The position numbers were made by a program, and so were the translations under genes. From assembly GCF_000331025.1 (NCBI RefSeq), contig NC_020055.1:857870-921869 (forward strand): 64,000 nucleotides of DNA, in the 5' to 3' direction. Positions 9,069-17,778 of this stretch are shown here, in pieces; within the stretch, counting starts at the first letter, position 1, and each line of letters starts with the position of its first letter. This DNA is from Maridesulfovibrio hydrothermalis AM13 = DSM 14728. GTDB taxonomy: Bacteria > Desulfobacterota > Desulfovibrionia > Desulfovibrionales > Desulfovibrionaceae. The notes under the pieces were generated by a model. It searched no databases and was not told the origin of the DNA. It worked only from the letters and a program-made list of their open reading frames with translations.

Positions 9069-10196
9069 TCAACTTTGCACCAGAGCCGTGTCACAAAACT
9101 CCAGTGCGGCCAACACCGCCTTATCCATGTCATAATATTTATACCGGCCTAATCGTCCAAGGAAATGCACTTTATCCAGTTTTGCGGCTTCTTTGCGATA
9201 CAGTTCCATTCTATCCGCATCTTCCTGCGTATTCACGGGGTAGTATGGTTCCTCACCCTGCTGCCACTTCATGGAGTATTCCCGGGCAACGACAGTCCTG
9301 CCGCTCTTGTTCTCTCTTTCAGGGTGCAGATGCTGATATTCATGCACCCTTGTGTACGGCACATCAATATCAGCATAGTTCATAACCGAAGTCCCCTGAA
9401 AATCCGCAACATCTTCCACATCATATTCAAAACGGAGTGACCGCCAGGTCAGTTCACCGTGACAATAGTCAAAATATTTATCAATAGGCCCTGAATAATA
9501 AACAGTGCAATCTTCCCCTGCTTCGCCCTTTATATCAAAAAAATCAGTATTGAGCTGAACATCAATCAGTTCATGATCCAGCATATTTTCAAACATCTTT
9601 TCATAGCCGTCCCACGGCAACCCCTGATAGCGGCAGGTGAAGTAGTCACATTCATAATTATGGCGGAAAGGGAGTCTGGTGATAATCTCAACAGGCAGTT
9701 CTTTAGGGTCGCATTCCCACTGTTTCAAAGTGTAGCCCTTAACAAATGCTTCATATAATTCGCGCCCGATCAGGCTGATGGCTTTTTCTTCAAGATTTTG
9801 CGGATCAGTAATATTTTCTTTTTCACTTTGTTTACGGATAAAACCTTCAACCTCGTAAGGTTTCAGACTAATCCCGAAAAAAGAATTAATAGTCTGCAAG
9901 TTCACAGGCATATGGTAAGTACGACCTTCGTAAGTAGTAACAACCTTGTGCCGATAGCTATTGAACTGCGTAAACCTTCTCAGAAAGTCCCAGACCCTGC
10001 GTTCATCCGTATGAAATATATGAGTCCCGTAACTGTGTACTTCAACACCTGTCTGCGCATCAAACCGGCTGTGACAGTTGCCGCCGATGTGGTCCCGGCT
10101 ATCAATAATCAGCACCCGCTCACCTTTTTCCGCGATGCATCTGGCTATTATTGAACCGGTTATGCCTGCCCCCACAATCAAGTGTTTGTAGTTCAT
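9069..10196 (-). CDS. glf: UDP-galactopyranose mutase
   Basis: Glf is a flavoenzyme that converts UDP-galactopyranose to UDP-galactofuranose for surface polysaccharide or LPS. The 375-residue length matches the family. The FAD-binding GAGITGS is at residues 8-14, followed by the DSRDHIGGNCHS loop. SYGTHIFHTD and the C-terminal GRLGRYKYYDMDKAV are hallmark Glf segments carrying the sugar- and flavin-contacting arginines. It is not in a glycan cluster here: the neighbours are an HD-HAD protein and hflC. Two terminators lie upstream, so it must have its own promoter in 10197-10345. Confidence 0.95.
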   Translation of the reverse strand: MNYKHLIVGAGITGSIIARCIAEKGERVLIIDSRDHIGGNCHSRFDAQTGVEVHSYGTHIFHTDERRVWDFLRRFTQFNSYRHKVVTTYEGRTYHMPVNLQTINSFFGISLKPYEVEGFIRKQSEKENITDPQNLEEKAISLIGRELYEAFVKGYTLKQWECDPKELPVEIITRLPFRHNYECDYFTCRYQGLPWDGYEKMFENMLDHELIDVQLNTDFFDIKGEAGEDCTVYYSGPIDKYFDYCHGELTWRSLRFEYDVEDVADFQGTSVMNYADIDVPYTRVHEYQHLHPERENKSGRTVVAREYSMKWQQGEEPYYPVNTQEDADRMELYRKEAAKLDKVHFLGRLGRYKYYDMDKAVLAALEFCDTALVQS

Positions 10197-10351
10197 TCTT
10201 TACCCTCAGCCGGGCCGGACAAGCCTGCGGCTATATTTACAGATATCTGGATACGCTGCGCACTGTTTATCAGATTGTTTCACCTTCCGACGACCAGAAG
10301 GAATATCCCTTTTGGAAAACGGAGTTAAACAGACCTTGATATTAAAGTATC

Positions 10352-10393
10352 AAAAAAGGTTTCTCAAGTCGCGTAACGCTTCTTTGAGAAACC
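10352..10393 (-). terminator. Second minus-strand terminator below hflC
   Basis: Read on the minus strand, GGTTTCTCAA pairs with TTGAGAAACC (arms 10384-10393 and 10358-10367) and is followed by six T residues (10352-10357). The loop is 16 bases, containing GCGTTACGC. Confidence 0.7.
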
Positions 10394-10400
10394 GGCTCAC

Positions 10401-10444
10401 AAAAAAGCGGGATATTTTGACAAAATCTGCCAAAATATCCCGCT
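10401..10444 (-). terminator. Strong terminator of the hflK-hflC operon
   Basis: Read on the minus strand, AGCGGGATATTTTG (10431-10444) pairs perfectly over 14 bp with CAAAATATCCCGCT (10406-10419). A T run follows (10401-10406). It is 129 bases past the hflC stop codon. Confidence 0.88.
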
Positions 10445-10573
10445 CTAAATTGTCTTTCCTGCACCCCTTAACCTTTATCAAGCATGGAGCTTATCAAAAA
10501 CTTCAGGAGAATTTAAAGAACCTTTTTCTCAAAATGGTCCTATAGTCCTCGAAAGGGGCAGCCGTCAGGCATT

Positions 10574-11431
10574 TTATTTCATATATTTCAAGAACGGGTT
10601 GTCCTGTGAAAGGATAATCCTTGTGTCCTTCTTGAATCCTTTTTCATAGGCTTCAAGCGACTTCTTGAATTCATAGAACCTCGGATCTTTGCCGAAGCTG
10701 TCTGCATATATTTTTGTTGCAATCCCTTCACCTTCACCGCGCAGAATTTCTGCTTTAAGATCGGCATCCGCGAGTGTGATTGCTCTTTCTTTATCAGCCT
10801 GCGCTGTGATGCGGGCTGCAGCCTCGCTACCTTGAGAACGATACTGCTTAGCCATGCGTTCACGCTCAGCCCTCATACGTCCGTAAATAGCACGGGCGTT
10901 TTCAGGCGGAAGGTCGGTACGTTTGATGCGTACATCAAGAACTTCGATTCCGTAAGGTGAAAGCAGCTTGTTCGAAGTTTCAGTAACTTCGGTCATAATC
11001 GAGGTACGGTCACTTGAGATAATCTCAATTAATGAGTAGCGACCGAGGGCTACACGAAGTTCTGCATAGATAATATCATCCAGACGAGCCTGAGCGCGCG
11101 GGATGGAACGAACGGTACGGTAGAACTCTAAAGGATCGCTGATGCGCCATTTGGAGTAGTTATCCACAACCATGTTCTTTTTATCTTTGGTCAGAATTTC
11201 AGCCGGACGGGCATCGTATTCCAGCAGACGTGAATCAAAATAGATCACGTTCTGGACGAAGGGGAGCTTGAAATGAAGCCCCGGTCCCATAGGTCCGGAT
11301 TTAGGTTTACCAAGCTGCAATACAATTGCCTGCTCGGTCTGTTTTACAATGTATGCACTTTGAGCAATCCCCAGTACGACAATAATAATAAGTATTGCCA
11401 GGGGAGCGGAAGCTTTTTTGAGTAAACTCAT
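10574..11431 (-). CDS. hflC: FtsH protease modulator HflC
   Basis: HflC is an inner-membrane SPFH/prohibitin protein that forms a complex with HflK and restrains the FtsH protease. The 285-residue sequence has one N-terminal membrane helix (about 10-28). A band-7 domain follows, starting near AYIVKQTEQAIVLQLGK. A long charged, coiled-coil-rich region contains RMRAERERMAKQYRSQG, a typical HflC segment. The start is preceded by GGGGATAAG. It lies 11 bases downstream of hflK in the same operon, and a strong terminator follows. It is intact, while its partner hflK is frame-shifted in this sequence. Confidence 0.93.
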   Translation of the reverse strand: MSLLKKASAPLAILIIIVVLGIAQSAYIVKQTEQAIVLQLGKPKSGPMGPGLHFKLPFVQNVIYFDSRLLEYDARPAEILTKDKKNMVVDNYSKWRISDPLEFYRTVRSIPRAQARLDDIIYAELRVALGRYSLIEIISSDRTSIMTEVTETSNKLLSPYGIEVLDVRIKRTDLPPENARAIYGRMRAERERMAKQYRSQGSEAAARITAQADKERAITLADADLKAEILRGEGEGIATKIYADSFGKDPRFYEFKKSLEAYEKGFKKDTRIILSQDNPFLKYMK

Positions 11432-11442
11432 ATTCTTATCCC

Positions 11443-12527
11443 CTATTTTTTACCGGTTTGCATGGGAAAGGCTCTTTCGTCCAAAGACAGGAATGGTAAC
11501 GCATTTTTAGCCGCATCACCGGAAAGGATGACCTTTTTAACACCTGGATTGGAAAGAATATTTTCCATTGTTTCAAGATACAGACGCTTGACGGTAATGT
11601 CTTTAGCCTTCTGATACTCGTTATAGACAGCCATAAAGCGTTTTGCCTTACCTTCTGCTTCACGTACTTTCATTTCTTTATACGCTTCAGATTTTTTCAG
11701 GATAACCGCTGCTTGACCTCTTGCTTTAGGCAGGATGTCGTTACGGTAGGCTTCGGCTTCGTTGATGTAACGGCTTTTATCTTCACGGGCACTTGCAACG
11801 TCTTTAAAAGCGTCAACCACCTCGTTCGGTGGATGCACGTTCTGCAACTGCACCGCAAGCACGTTAATACCGAGTCTATACCTGTCTATAATAGACTGTA
11901 GAAGAGCTCTGGTTTCAGTCTGAATCTGCAATTTACCGGTAGTCAGAGCAAGCTCAATATTGGTCTTACCGATAATCTCACGCATGGCTGCTTCTGCTGC
12001 GTCCTGAATAGTCTTAGCCTGATTACTTACCTCAAACAGATATTCAACCGGATCTTTGATCTGGTATTGAACAATAAACTGAACATCAACGATGTTCTCG
12101 TCACCGGTAAGCATAAGGGATTCTTCAGGCACGTTCCGTGATTGCCCCTGAGGTTCCGTGATTGCCCCTGAGTAAAGGAGCGGGAAGAGCCATAGGAGCG
12201 GAAACCTACTTCCACACGTCTGATCTGTGTGACTTTCGGTCTCATAACCGATTCAATAGGAACCGGAAGATGGTAATGCGGTCCAGGTCCGGTAGTAGAT
12301 ACATACTTACCGAATCTTGTTACCACACCGACTTCATCAGGTTCTACAATGTAGACTCCGGAAAGAAACCAGAGCACAATGATGCCGAGTATGATAAACT
12401 TTCCGCCCGGCAAGCCGGTACCGCGAAATTTTCTAATCGTGGAGTTGATATCGTCCACATTCGGTGGCTTAGGGCCGCCGATTTTCCTCTGCCGTTGTTC
12501 GGATAATTTGTCCCAGTCCCAGTTCAT
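11443..12527 (-). pseudogene. hflK: hflK interrupted by a 20-bp tandem duplication
   Basis: HflK normally pairs with HflC to modulate FtsH. Here the gene is split into two overlapping frames. The first part starts at 12527 (MNWDWDKL...) and has the proline/glycine-rich N-terminus, a membrane helix around residues 45-63 and the start of the band-7 domain. It then runs out of frame at a perfect 20-bp tandem repeat (12133-12172). The rest of the band-7 domain, starting VPEESLMLTGDEN, is in another frame down to 11443. Removing one repeat copy joins SFTQGQSRN directly to VPEESLML and gives a normal 354-residue HflK. A GTG at 12132 could start the second part alone, but without membrane anchor. 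It may be a real null or switchable allele, or an assembly error. Confidence 0.9.
12133..12172. repeat. Perfect 20-bp tandem duplication inside hflK
   Basis: Two identical 20-base units lie head to tail at 12133-12152 and 12153-12172, with no mismatch. Because 20 is not a multiple of three, the extra copy shifts the hflK reading frame. Confidence 0.97.
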
Positions 12528-12672
12528 GTTAAATTAATAAGGCACTCAAACGGACATATCAAGGAAAATCGAACATAAGCATCAACTATGTTAATAAAAT
12601 AATAATAACACCTGCCAAAAAATATAAAAATCAATCAATATATGCTTGAAATGAGTAACAGAAAGAGCGTGT

Positions 12673-12689
12673 CCGGTTGACATAACCGG
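12673..12689 (+). promoter_or_regulatory. Palindrome overlapping a -35-like TTGACA
   Basis: CCGGTT (12673-12678), a five-base spacer and AACCGG (12684-12689) form a perfect inverted repeat. It overlaps TTGACA at 12677-12682. The region lies 70 bases before the phosphomannomutase start. No good -10 box is seen at the right distance, so promoter and operator roles are tentative. Confidence 0.35.
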
Positions 12690-12758
12690 CCGATATGGTT
12701 TTACCTTCACCGGAAATGAACACTGTGGCGCAATTTACGACCTTGGAGAAATTCAAAA

Positions 12759-14126
12759 ATGAAAGATATTAACAGCGAAATTTTCAGAGCCTATGATATC
12801 CGTGGCATAGTTGGTCAGGATTTCGATGAAGAGTGGGTGGAAAATCTAGGCCGGTCCTGCGGCACATGGTTTCTGTCCAAGGGCTGGAACCGCGCAGTGG
12901 TGGGCCATGATTGCAGACACAGCTCCCCGGCCTATCAGGCTGCTATTACCAGAGGGCTTAATGCAAGCGGAGTGGATGTTCTTTTTCTGAACCTTGTTCC
13001 CAGTCCCGTGTTATATTTTGCGGCCAGAAAGCTGAACTACAAAGCCGGAGTGATGATAACGGCCAGCCACAATCCCCCTGAATTCAACGGATTTAAAATC
13101 TGGGGTAATGATACAACCATTCATACTGACGATATCCAGCAGATCTGCCAAATCATGAAATCCGGTAACTTTGCCGAAGGTTCAGGCATAGCTTCCCATC
13201 ATGATATTGTGCCTTATTATATTGAAGATCTGCTTTCCGGTATCAAAATAAAACGACCAGTGAAAATTGTTTTGGACGGCGGCAACGGGGCCGGCGGACA
13301 CATAGCCCTAAAACTGCTGCGTCAGGCCGGAGCAGAAGTAATCCCTTTATATTGTACACCGGACGGAGATTTTCCAAACCATCATCCGGACCCTGTAGTT
13401 GAAGCCTACATGGGAGACCTGCTTAAAGCTGTAGTTGAACACGGGGCCGAGGCCGGAATAGGTCTGGACGGCGATGCTGACCGCATCGGAGCCGTTGATG
13501 AAAACGGCAGGCTCATGCCCGGCGACAGACTGCTTGCCATCTATGCCCGAGAAATGCTCAGCCGCAAGCCCGGCGAAACAGTCGTGGCCGATGTAAAATG
13601 CAGCCATCTTTTATTTGAGGACATTGAAAAACATGGCGGCAGGCAGATTATGGCCCGCACAGGTCATTCCATTATGAAAGCAAAAATGGCTGAAACCGGA
13701 GCGGGACTGGGCGGTGAAATGAGCGGGCATATTTTCTTTGCCGATCGTTTCTACGGTTTTGATGACGGAATATACTCCGCCCTGCGGCTGATTGAAATTC
13801 TAGCCCATGAAAAACAGCCCCTGTCAAAAATGCTAAGTGACTGGCCGGAAACTTTTTTCACTCCTGAATTACGCATAGACTGTCCGGAAAAAATTAAATT
13901 TGAGCTGGTTGAAAAAGCTGCGCAGCGACTGGCAGAAGAATACAATGTCATTGATATCGACGGGGTGCGCGTTGTTTTTGAAGATGGATGGGCACTGGTA
14001 AGAGCCTCCAACACTCAAGCGGCACTTACACTGCGTTTCGAAGCGTCATCTGCAAAGCGGATGGAGGAGATCAAAGGTATAATTGAATCACTTCTGGACA
14101 AACTCACGCATGAATTGACTGGTTAA
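12759..14126 (+). CDS. Phosphomannomutase / phosphoglucomutase
   Basis: This alpha-D-phosphohexomutase interconverts hexose 6- and 1-phosphates to supply GDP-mannose or UDP-glucose precursors of surface sugars. The 455-residue length is typical of the AlgC/ManB type. The active-site phosphoserine is Ser103 in TASHNPPEFNG. The magnesium loop is GLDGDADR, with Asp237, Asp239 and Asp241. The sugar-binding loop GGEMSGH is near residue 318, and the C-terminal phosphate-binding RASNTQ completes the four domains. It starts with an ATG after CTTGGAGAA. Which sugar is preferred cannot be read from the sequence. Confidence 0.92.
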   Translation: MKDINSEIFRAYDIRGIVGQDFDEEWVENLGRSCGTWFLSKGWNRAVVGHDCRHSSPAYQAAITRGLNASGVDVLFLNLVPSPVLYFAARKLNYKAGVMITASHNPPEFNGFKIWGNDTTIHTDDIQQICQIMKSGNFAEGSGIASHHDIVPYYIEDLLSGIKIKRPVKIVLDGGNGAGGHIALKLLRQAGAEVIPLYCTPDGDFPNHHPDPVVEAYMGDLLKAVVEHGAEAGIGLDGDADRIGAVDENGRLMPGDRLLAIYAREMLSRKPGETVVADVKCSHLLFEDIEKHGGRQIMARTGHSIMKAKMAETGAGLGGEMSGHIFFADRFYGFDDGIYSALRLIEILAHEKQPLSKMLSDWPETFFTPELRIDCPEKIKFELVEKAAQRLAEEYNVIDIDGVRVVFEDGWALVRASNTQAALTLRFEASSAKRMEEIKGIIESLLDKLTHELTG

Positions 14127-14229
14127 CTAACCCTTTTTACAGAAAAGCAAAGACTTGATACCATTAGACCATACAGGTACACCCTGCTGGATCAGATAAT
14201 AATTTTGCAAGCATAAGAAGGTAATTCGC

Positions 14230-14799
14230 ATGGCTTTTACATTTTCCCCGCAAGGCAAGACCGGCAAAGAAAAATTCCTGAGAATGATCGGGATGTTTGT
14301 AATTTTCGGAATCGTAGCATGGGCGTTCTGGATGAACAACCAGTCCACCCTCGAAAAAATACAGGCTAGAAACGCCCTTTGGGACCAGACCAAAGTACTA
14401 AGCAACTCTGAGCGGGATTATATACAGGGCTTTATCAGAAGCATGCGTAATGAGTACGGAGTAAAAGTTAGAATCCAGATTATGACTGAGCGGATTTCCG
14501 ACCAGCCGGTGAACTCCAACGAGCTTTATATCGGCCTTGCTCCGGTCTATGATGAAGTTGTGATGATATTTCCCGGTCTGGTACGCCATGCTTTAGGCCC
14601 GAAATTCATCTCTGACCTCGAAAATGAACACTTCACAGGTCACTTTTCTGATGATAAATGGCCCACGGCGCTCATGACAACCCTGTCCATGATCTGGGGA
14701 AGGCTGAGCAGTGTTGAATCATCTCAGCCGGCTGCCCCAACCTATGAAGACGACTACGGCAATATGACCGATCCAGAATCAACAGGTCACAAAGAATAA
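14230..14799 (+). CDS. Membrane-anchored TPM-like protein of unknown function
   Basis: This 189-residue protein has one N-terminal membrane helix (about residues 18-36) after a short basic cytoplasmic segment. The rest faces the periplasm. Residues about 57-155 resemble a TPM (YgcG) domain: LSNSERDYIQGFIRSM, a strand with VKVRIQIM, then a helix-rich segment ending FSDDKWPTALMT. The C-terminal 35 residues are acidic and probably disordered. TPM proteins have been linked to membrane protein quality control and to phosphatase activity, but no catalytic residues can be assigned here. AAGAAGG precedes the start. The gene lies 17 bases before rnhA, so the two may share a transcript. Confidence 0.65.
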   Translation: MAFTFSPQGKTGKEKFLRMIGMFVIFGIVAWAFWMNNQSTLEKIQARNALWDQTKVLSNSERDYIQGFIRSMRNEYGVKVRIQIMTERISDQPVNSNELYIGLAPVYDEVVMIFPGLVRHALGPKFISDLENEHFTGHFSDDKWPTALMTTLSMIWGRLSSVESSQPAAPTYEDDYGNMTDPESTGHKE

Positions 14800-14816
14800 C
14801 TATCAAGCAGGTATTA

Positions 14817-15281
14817 ATGTCCAATAAAAAGATTACCATCTACACTGACGGCTCCTGTCTGGGCAATCCCGGACGAGGCGGCTACGGTGCTGTTCTACTC
14901 TTCAACGAACACACCAAAGAGCTTTCACAGGGGTACAAACGCACCACAAACAACCGTATGGAAATGCGGGCCGTAATCGCAGCGCTCACTGAACTTCAAG
15001 AGCCATGCGACGTAACCCTTTACACAGATTCACAATACGTTAAAAACGCCTTCACCAAAAAGTGGATCGACAACTGGCAGAAAAACGGCTGGAAAACCGC
15101 CGCCAAGAAACCAGTCAAAAACAAAGATCTCTGGCTGCAGTTCATACCGCTGCTTGAAAAGCACAATGTGGAATTCCGCTGGGTCAAAGGACATTCCGGC
15201 GACAAATACAACGAAATCTGCGACGACCTCGCACGCAATGCGGCCTCGTCCAGTGAACTGATTGATGATGAAGAAATTTAG
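14817..15281 (+). CDS. rnhA: Ribonuclease HI
   Basis: RNase HI cuts the RNA strand of RNA-DNA hybrids, removing R-loops and primers. The 154-residue length matches the E. coli type. All catalytic residues are visible: Asp11 in YTDGSC, Glu49 in NRMEMRAV, Asp71 in LYTDSQYV, and the final Asp in DDLAR after the histidine-containing loop KGHSGDKYNE. The basic handle region (KKWIDNWQKNGWKTAAKK) that grips the hybrid is complete. A terminator follows at 15355-15400. Confidence 0.96.
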   Translation: MSNKKITIYTDGSCLGNPGRGGYGAVLLFNEHTKELSQGYKRTTNNRMEMRAVIAALTELQEPCDVTLYTDSQYVKNAFTKKWIDNWQKNGWKTAAKKPVKNKDLWLQFIPLLEKHNVEFRWVKGHSGDKYNEICDDLARNAASSSELIDDEEI

Positions 15282-15354
15282 ATAGAACTACGGGATGATT
15301 TGGCGGGGTTGCCCCCCGTTAAGACTTGATGCGTTACGCGTTTAATAAAATATG

Positions 15355-15400
15355 TCTCCGGCGGGCCTTCGGTGATCGAAGACCCGCCGGAGATTTTTTT
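15355..15400. terminator. Convergent terminator between rnhA and the acyl-CoA synthetase
   Basis: TCTCCGGCGGG (15355-15365) pairs with CCCGCCGGAGA (15383-15393), with an inner CTTCG/CGAAG stem. Seven T residues follow on the plus strand. On the minus strand the hairpin is followed by an AT-rich but interrupted T tract, so it may work both ways. Confidence 0.88.
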
Positions 15401-17045
15401 ATGCTTTAGCGTCAGCTTCGTCCCTGGCACGGATTTCAGCGCGTTTGATTTTGCCGCTTATTGTTTTGGGCAGCTCAGCGACGTAATCAATGACTCTGGG
15501 GTATTTGTAAGGTGCTGTGACCTTCTTTACATGATTCTGAAGTTCTCTGGTCAGCTCTTCACCAGCTTCATAACCGGAGGCTAGAACCACTGTGGCTTTT
15601 ACAGCCTGACCGCGCACGTCACAAGGCACACCGGTAACTGCTGCTTCTACAATGGCATCATGAGTGATGAGCGCGGATTCTACCTCGAAAGGTCCGATAC
15701 GGTAGCCGGAACTTTTGATAAGATCATCAGTCCGTCCGAGAAACCAGTAGTAGCCGTCTTCATCCATCCATGCTTTGTCGCCGGTCTGATAATAACCGTC
15801 GACCATGACATTCTCAGTTTTCTGAGGCTCATCGAGATATCCGGTGAAAAGTCCTACGGGACGGGGATCAAGCTTGACGCAGATCTGCCCTTCTTCACCG
15901 GCCGCACAGAGATTGCCTTCGGTATCGATAAGTACAATCTCCCAGCCGGGACAGGGTTTGCCGATGGAACCGGGCTTAGGAGTCATATTTGGGAAAGTTG
16001 CAATTTGCAGGACAGATTCCGTCTGACCATAACCTTCGTAAAGCGGTAGCCCTGTCGCCTCCTTCCATGCCTCATAAACAGAGGCATTGAGCAGCTCTCC
16101 GGCCGTTGTGCAATGTCTCAGAGCAGAAAGATCGTATTTCGAGAGATCTTCACGGATCATAAAACGGTATACTGTAGGCGGTGCACAAAAAGATGTCACT
16201 TTGTGATCGGCAAGTACGGCAAGCAGTTCTGACGGGTCGAATTTGCCGCGGAAATCCCATACAAAAACGACAGCTCCGGCCATCCACTGACCATAATATT
16301 TACCCCATACAGCCTTACCCCAGCCAGTATCGGCAAGGGTGAGATGAACATCGCCGGGATTCAGGTCATGCCAATATGCGCCGGTGGTATAATGCCCTAA
16401 TGGATAGTTATGAGTATGTTCTACCATCTTGGGCGGACCGGTCGTACCCGAAGAGAAAAAGATAAGCAGAGAATCATCTCCGCAGGCACAGTCAGCCGGG
16501 CGGGGAAAAGAGTCTGAAGATTCTGCGCAAACAGTTTCGAGATCAAGCCATCCCGCAGCAGCATCGCTTTCACCGGCTTGAACGAGAACCTCAAGAGACG
16601 GACAGTTTTTGCGTGCTTCCTCAGCCCGGTCAGCAACAGAATCCTCGGCGATGATGCCTTTGATCCTGGCAAAATTAACACGGAACTCAATGTCCTTAAC
16701 AGTCAGCAGATTGGGAGAAGGAACCGGAACAGCACCCACTTTATGACACGCGAGCATAGCCACCCACCAGTCAATACGGCGGTAAAGGATGATCATGATC
16801 CGGTCGCCTTTACCTATTCCGGCAGCGGCGAGTCCGTTGGCAAACCGTGAAGATTCTGTTGAAAAGAATTCGAAATCCTTTTCAACACGGGTTCCGGTCG
16901 GGCCGATGTGTATCATTGCCGTCCGGCGGGGGTCTTCGGCAGCTATTTTGTCTACTACATCAAAGGCAAAGTTAAAATCAGCAGGAACTTCGGTCTTATA
17001 GTTGGCGTAAAAATCTTCATTTGTTTTGAAATTCTGTTTTTGCAT
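15399..17045 (-). CDS. AMP-forming acyl-CoA synthetase (medium-chain/ACSM-like)
   Basis: This enzyme activates a carboxylic acid to its acyl-CoA using ATP. The adenylate-forming motifs are in order: the P-loop SSGTTGPPKMVEH, then GYGQTES, then YQTGDKAWMDEDGYYWFLGR, and the catalytic lysine loop PKTISGKIKR near the C-terminus. The best start is ATG 17045, preceded by GGAGAA; this gives 548 residues. The style resembles ACSM-like enzymes that use medium-chain or aromatic acids, but the substrate is not shown. It is the last gene of a minus-strand block of two regulator-ligase pairs, separated from its regulator by a hairpin-containing spacer. Confidence 0.88.
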   Translation of the reverse strand: MQKQNFKTNEDFYANYKTEVPADFNFAFDVVDKIAAEDPRRTAMIHIGPTGTRVEKDFEFFSTESSRFANGLAAAGIGKGDRIMIILYRRIDWWVAMLACHKVGAVPVPSPNLLTVKDIEFRVNFARIKGIIAEDSVADRAEEARKNCPSLEVLVQAGESDAAAGWLDLETVCAESSDSFPRPADCACGDDSLLIFFSSGTTGPPKMVEHTHNYPLGHYTTGAYWHDLNPGDVHLTLADTGWGKAVWGKYYGQWMAGAVVFVWDFRGKFDPSELLAVLADHKVTSFCAPPTVYRFMIREDLSKYDLSALRHCTTAGELLNASVYEAWKEATGLPLYEGYGQTESVLQIATFPNMTPKPGSIGKPCPGWEIVLIDTEGNLCAAGEEGQICVKLDPRPVGLFTGYLDEPQKTENVMVDGYYQTGDKAWMDEDGYYWFLGRTDDLIKSSGYRIGPFEVESALITHDAIVEAAVTGVPCDVRGQAVKATVVLASGYEAGEELTRELQNHVKKVTAPYKYPRVIDYVAELPKTISGKIKRAEIRARDEADAKA

Positions 17046-17136
17046 CTTAAAAATTCTCCACGGATGATGGCTGTCCATCCTGATAATTGCTGTTTTCGTT
17101 CTATCCCCTATAGGTGTAAAAACCGTGCTTTTTACC

Positions 17137-17193
17137 GCAGGCCGCTTGTACTGCTCCGGAAAAACATCCGGTAGTACATTTCAGGCGACCTGC
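17137..17193 (-). promoter_or_regulatory. Nested hairpin between regulator and acyl-CoA synthetase
   Basis: Nested inverted repeats lie between the cupin regulator stop and the ligase start: an outer GCAGG/CCTGC (17137-17141, 17189-17193), a middle GTACT/AGTAC and an inner CCGGA/TCCGG. No T run follows directly, so it is more likely an RNA processing or attenuation structure than a simple terminator. Confidence 0.45.
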
Positions 17194-17750
17194 TAGAGAA
17201 TGACGTCCAGCATACGGGCGGACTTGCCGTCTAAACCGCGCAGGGCGTGAGGAGTATTGGAATCAAAATAGAGGGAATCTCCTACTTCAAGTTCGACCAC
17301 ACTCTTATCAAGTCTAAGTTCCAGCCGGCCTTCAAGCACATAAATAAATTCCTGACCGCGATGGGTAGTGAAGTTCATGTCAGCCACTTCCTTAGGAGGG
17401 ACATTGACCATAAAAGGCTCCATCCGGCGTCCAACAAAGGTGGCTGCAAGGTTCTTGTAGTCGTAGTCCTTGCGGCGGTCCACGTTAAGACCTTTACCCT
17501 TGCGTACCAAAGCGTAGTTTTTGAGGTATGCTTCATTGCCGGAAATCAGCACAGTAAGACTTACTCCGCAAAGGTGAGCCACATCCATGAGGTAGCTGAC
17601 CGGAATTTCTACTGTGCCGGATTCGTACAGAGCGGCTTTTTCAGCTGTAACGCCTGTCTTTTCAGCCAGCTCTTCAATGCTCATGTCCATTGCATCACGC
17701 AGACCTTGTAGTCTAGGTGCAATTTCTTTGTATGCCTCATTATTACTCAT
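17193..17750 (-). CDS. XRE-family regulator with C-terminal cupin domain (copy 1)
   Basis: This 185-residue cytoplasmic regulator has an N-terminal XRE helix-turn-helix (about residues 10-65, IEELAEKTGVTAEKAALYESG). A C-terminal cupin fold spans about 110-182, with THRGQEFIYVLEGRLEL and GDSLYFDSNTPHALRG. Such proteins sense a small molecule in the cupin barrel and control adjacent genes. GGGAGG precedes the start. The gene sits 28 bases after the first acyl-CoA synthetase gene and ahead of the second, so it probably controls one or both ligases. It is a diverged paralogue of the regulator at 19438-20004. Confidence 0.88.
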   Translation of the reverse strand: MSNNEAYKEIAPRLQGLRDAMDMSIEELAEKTGVTAEKAALYESGTVEIPVSYLMDVAHLCGVSLTVLISGNEAYLKNYALVRKGKGLNVDRRKDYDYKNLAATFVGRRMEPFMVNVPPKEVADMNFTTHRGQEFIYVLEGRLELRLDKSVVELEVGDSLYFDSNTPHALRGLDGKSARMLDVIL

Positions 17751-17778
17751 ACCGCCTCCCTGATGCGGTTAAAATGTT

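Larger units (their letters stand above)
10197..10573 (-). other. Spacer between hflC and glf with stacked hairpins
   Basis: This 377-base region holds two minus-strand terminators (listed separately) and a third short inverted repeat, TTGATA...TATCAA, at 10336-10353. Short open frames on the plus strand run across these hairpins and are not believable genes. The part nearest glf (10197-10335) should hold the glf promoter; none is clear. Confidence 0.6.

Noticed and set aside
10312-10545. 77-residue frame in the hflC-glf spacer
   Set aside because: It runs straight through two strong terminator hairpins and its composition is that of translated hairpin sequence.
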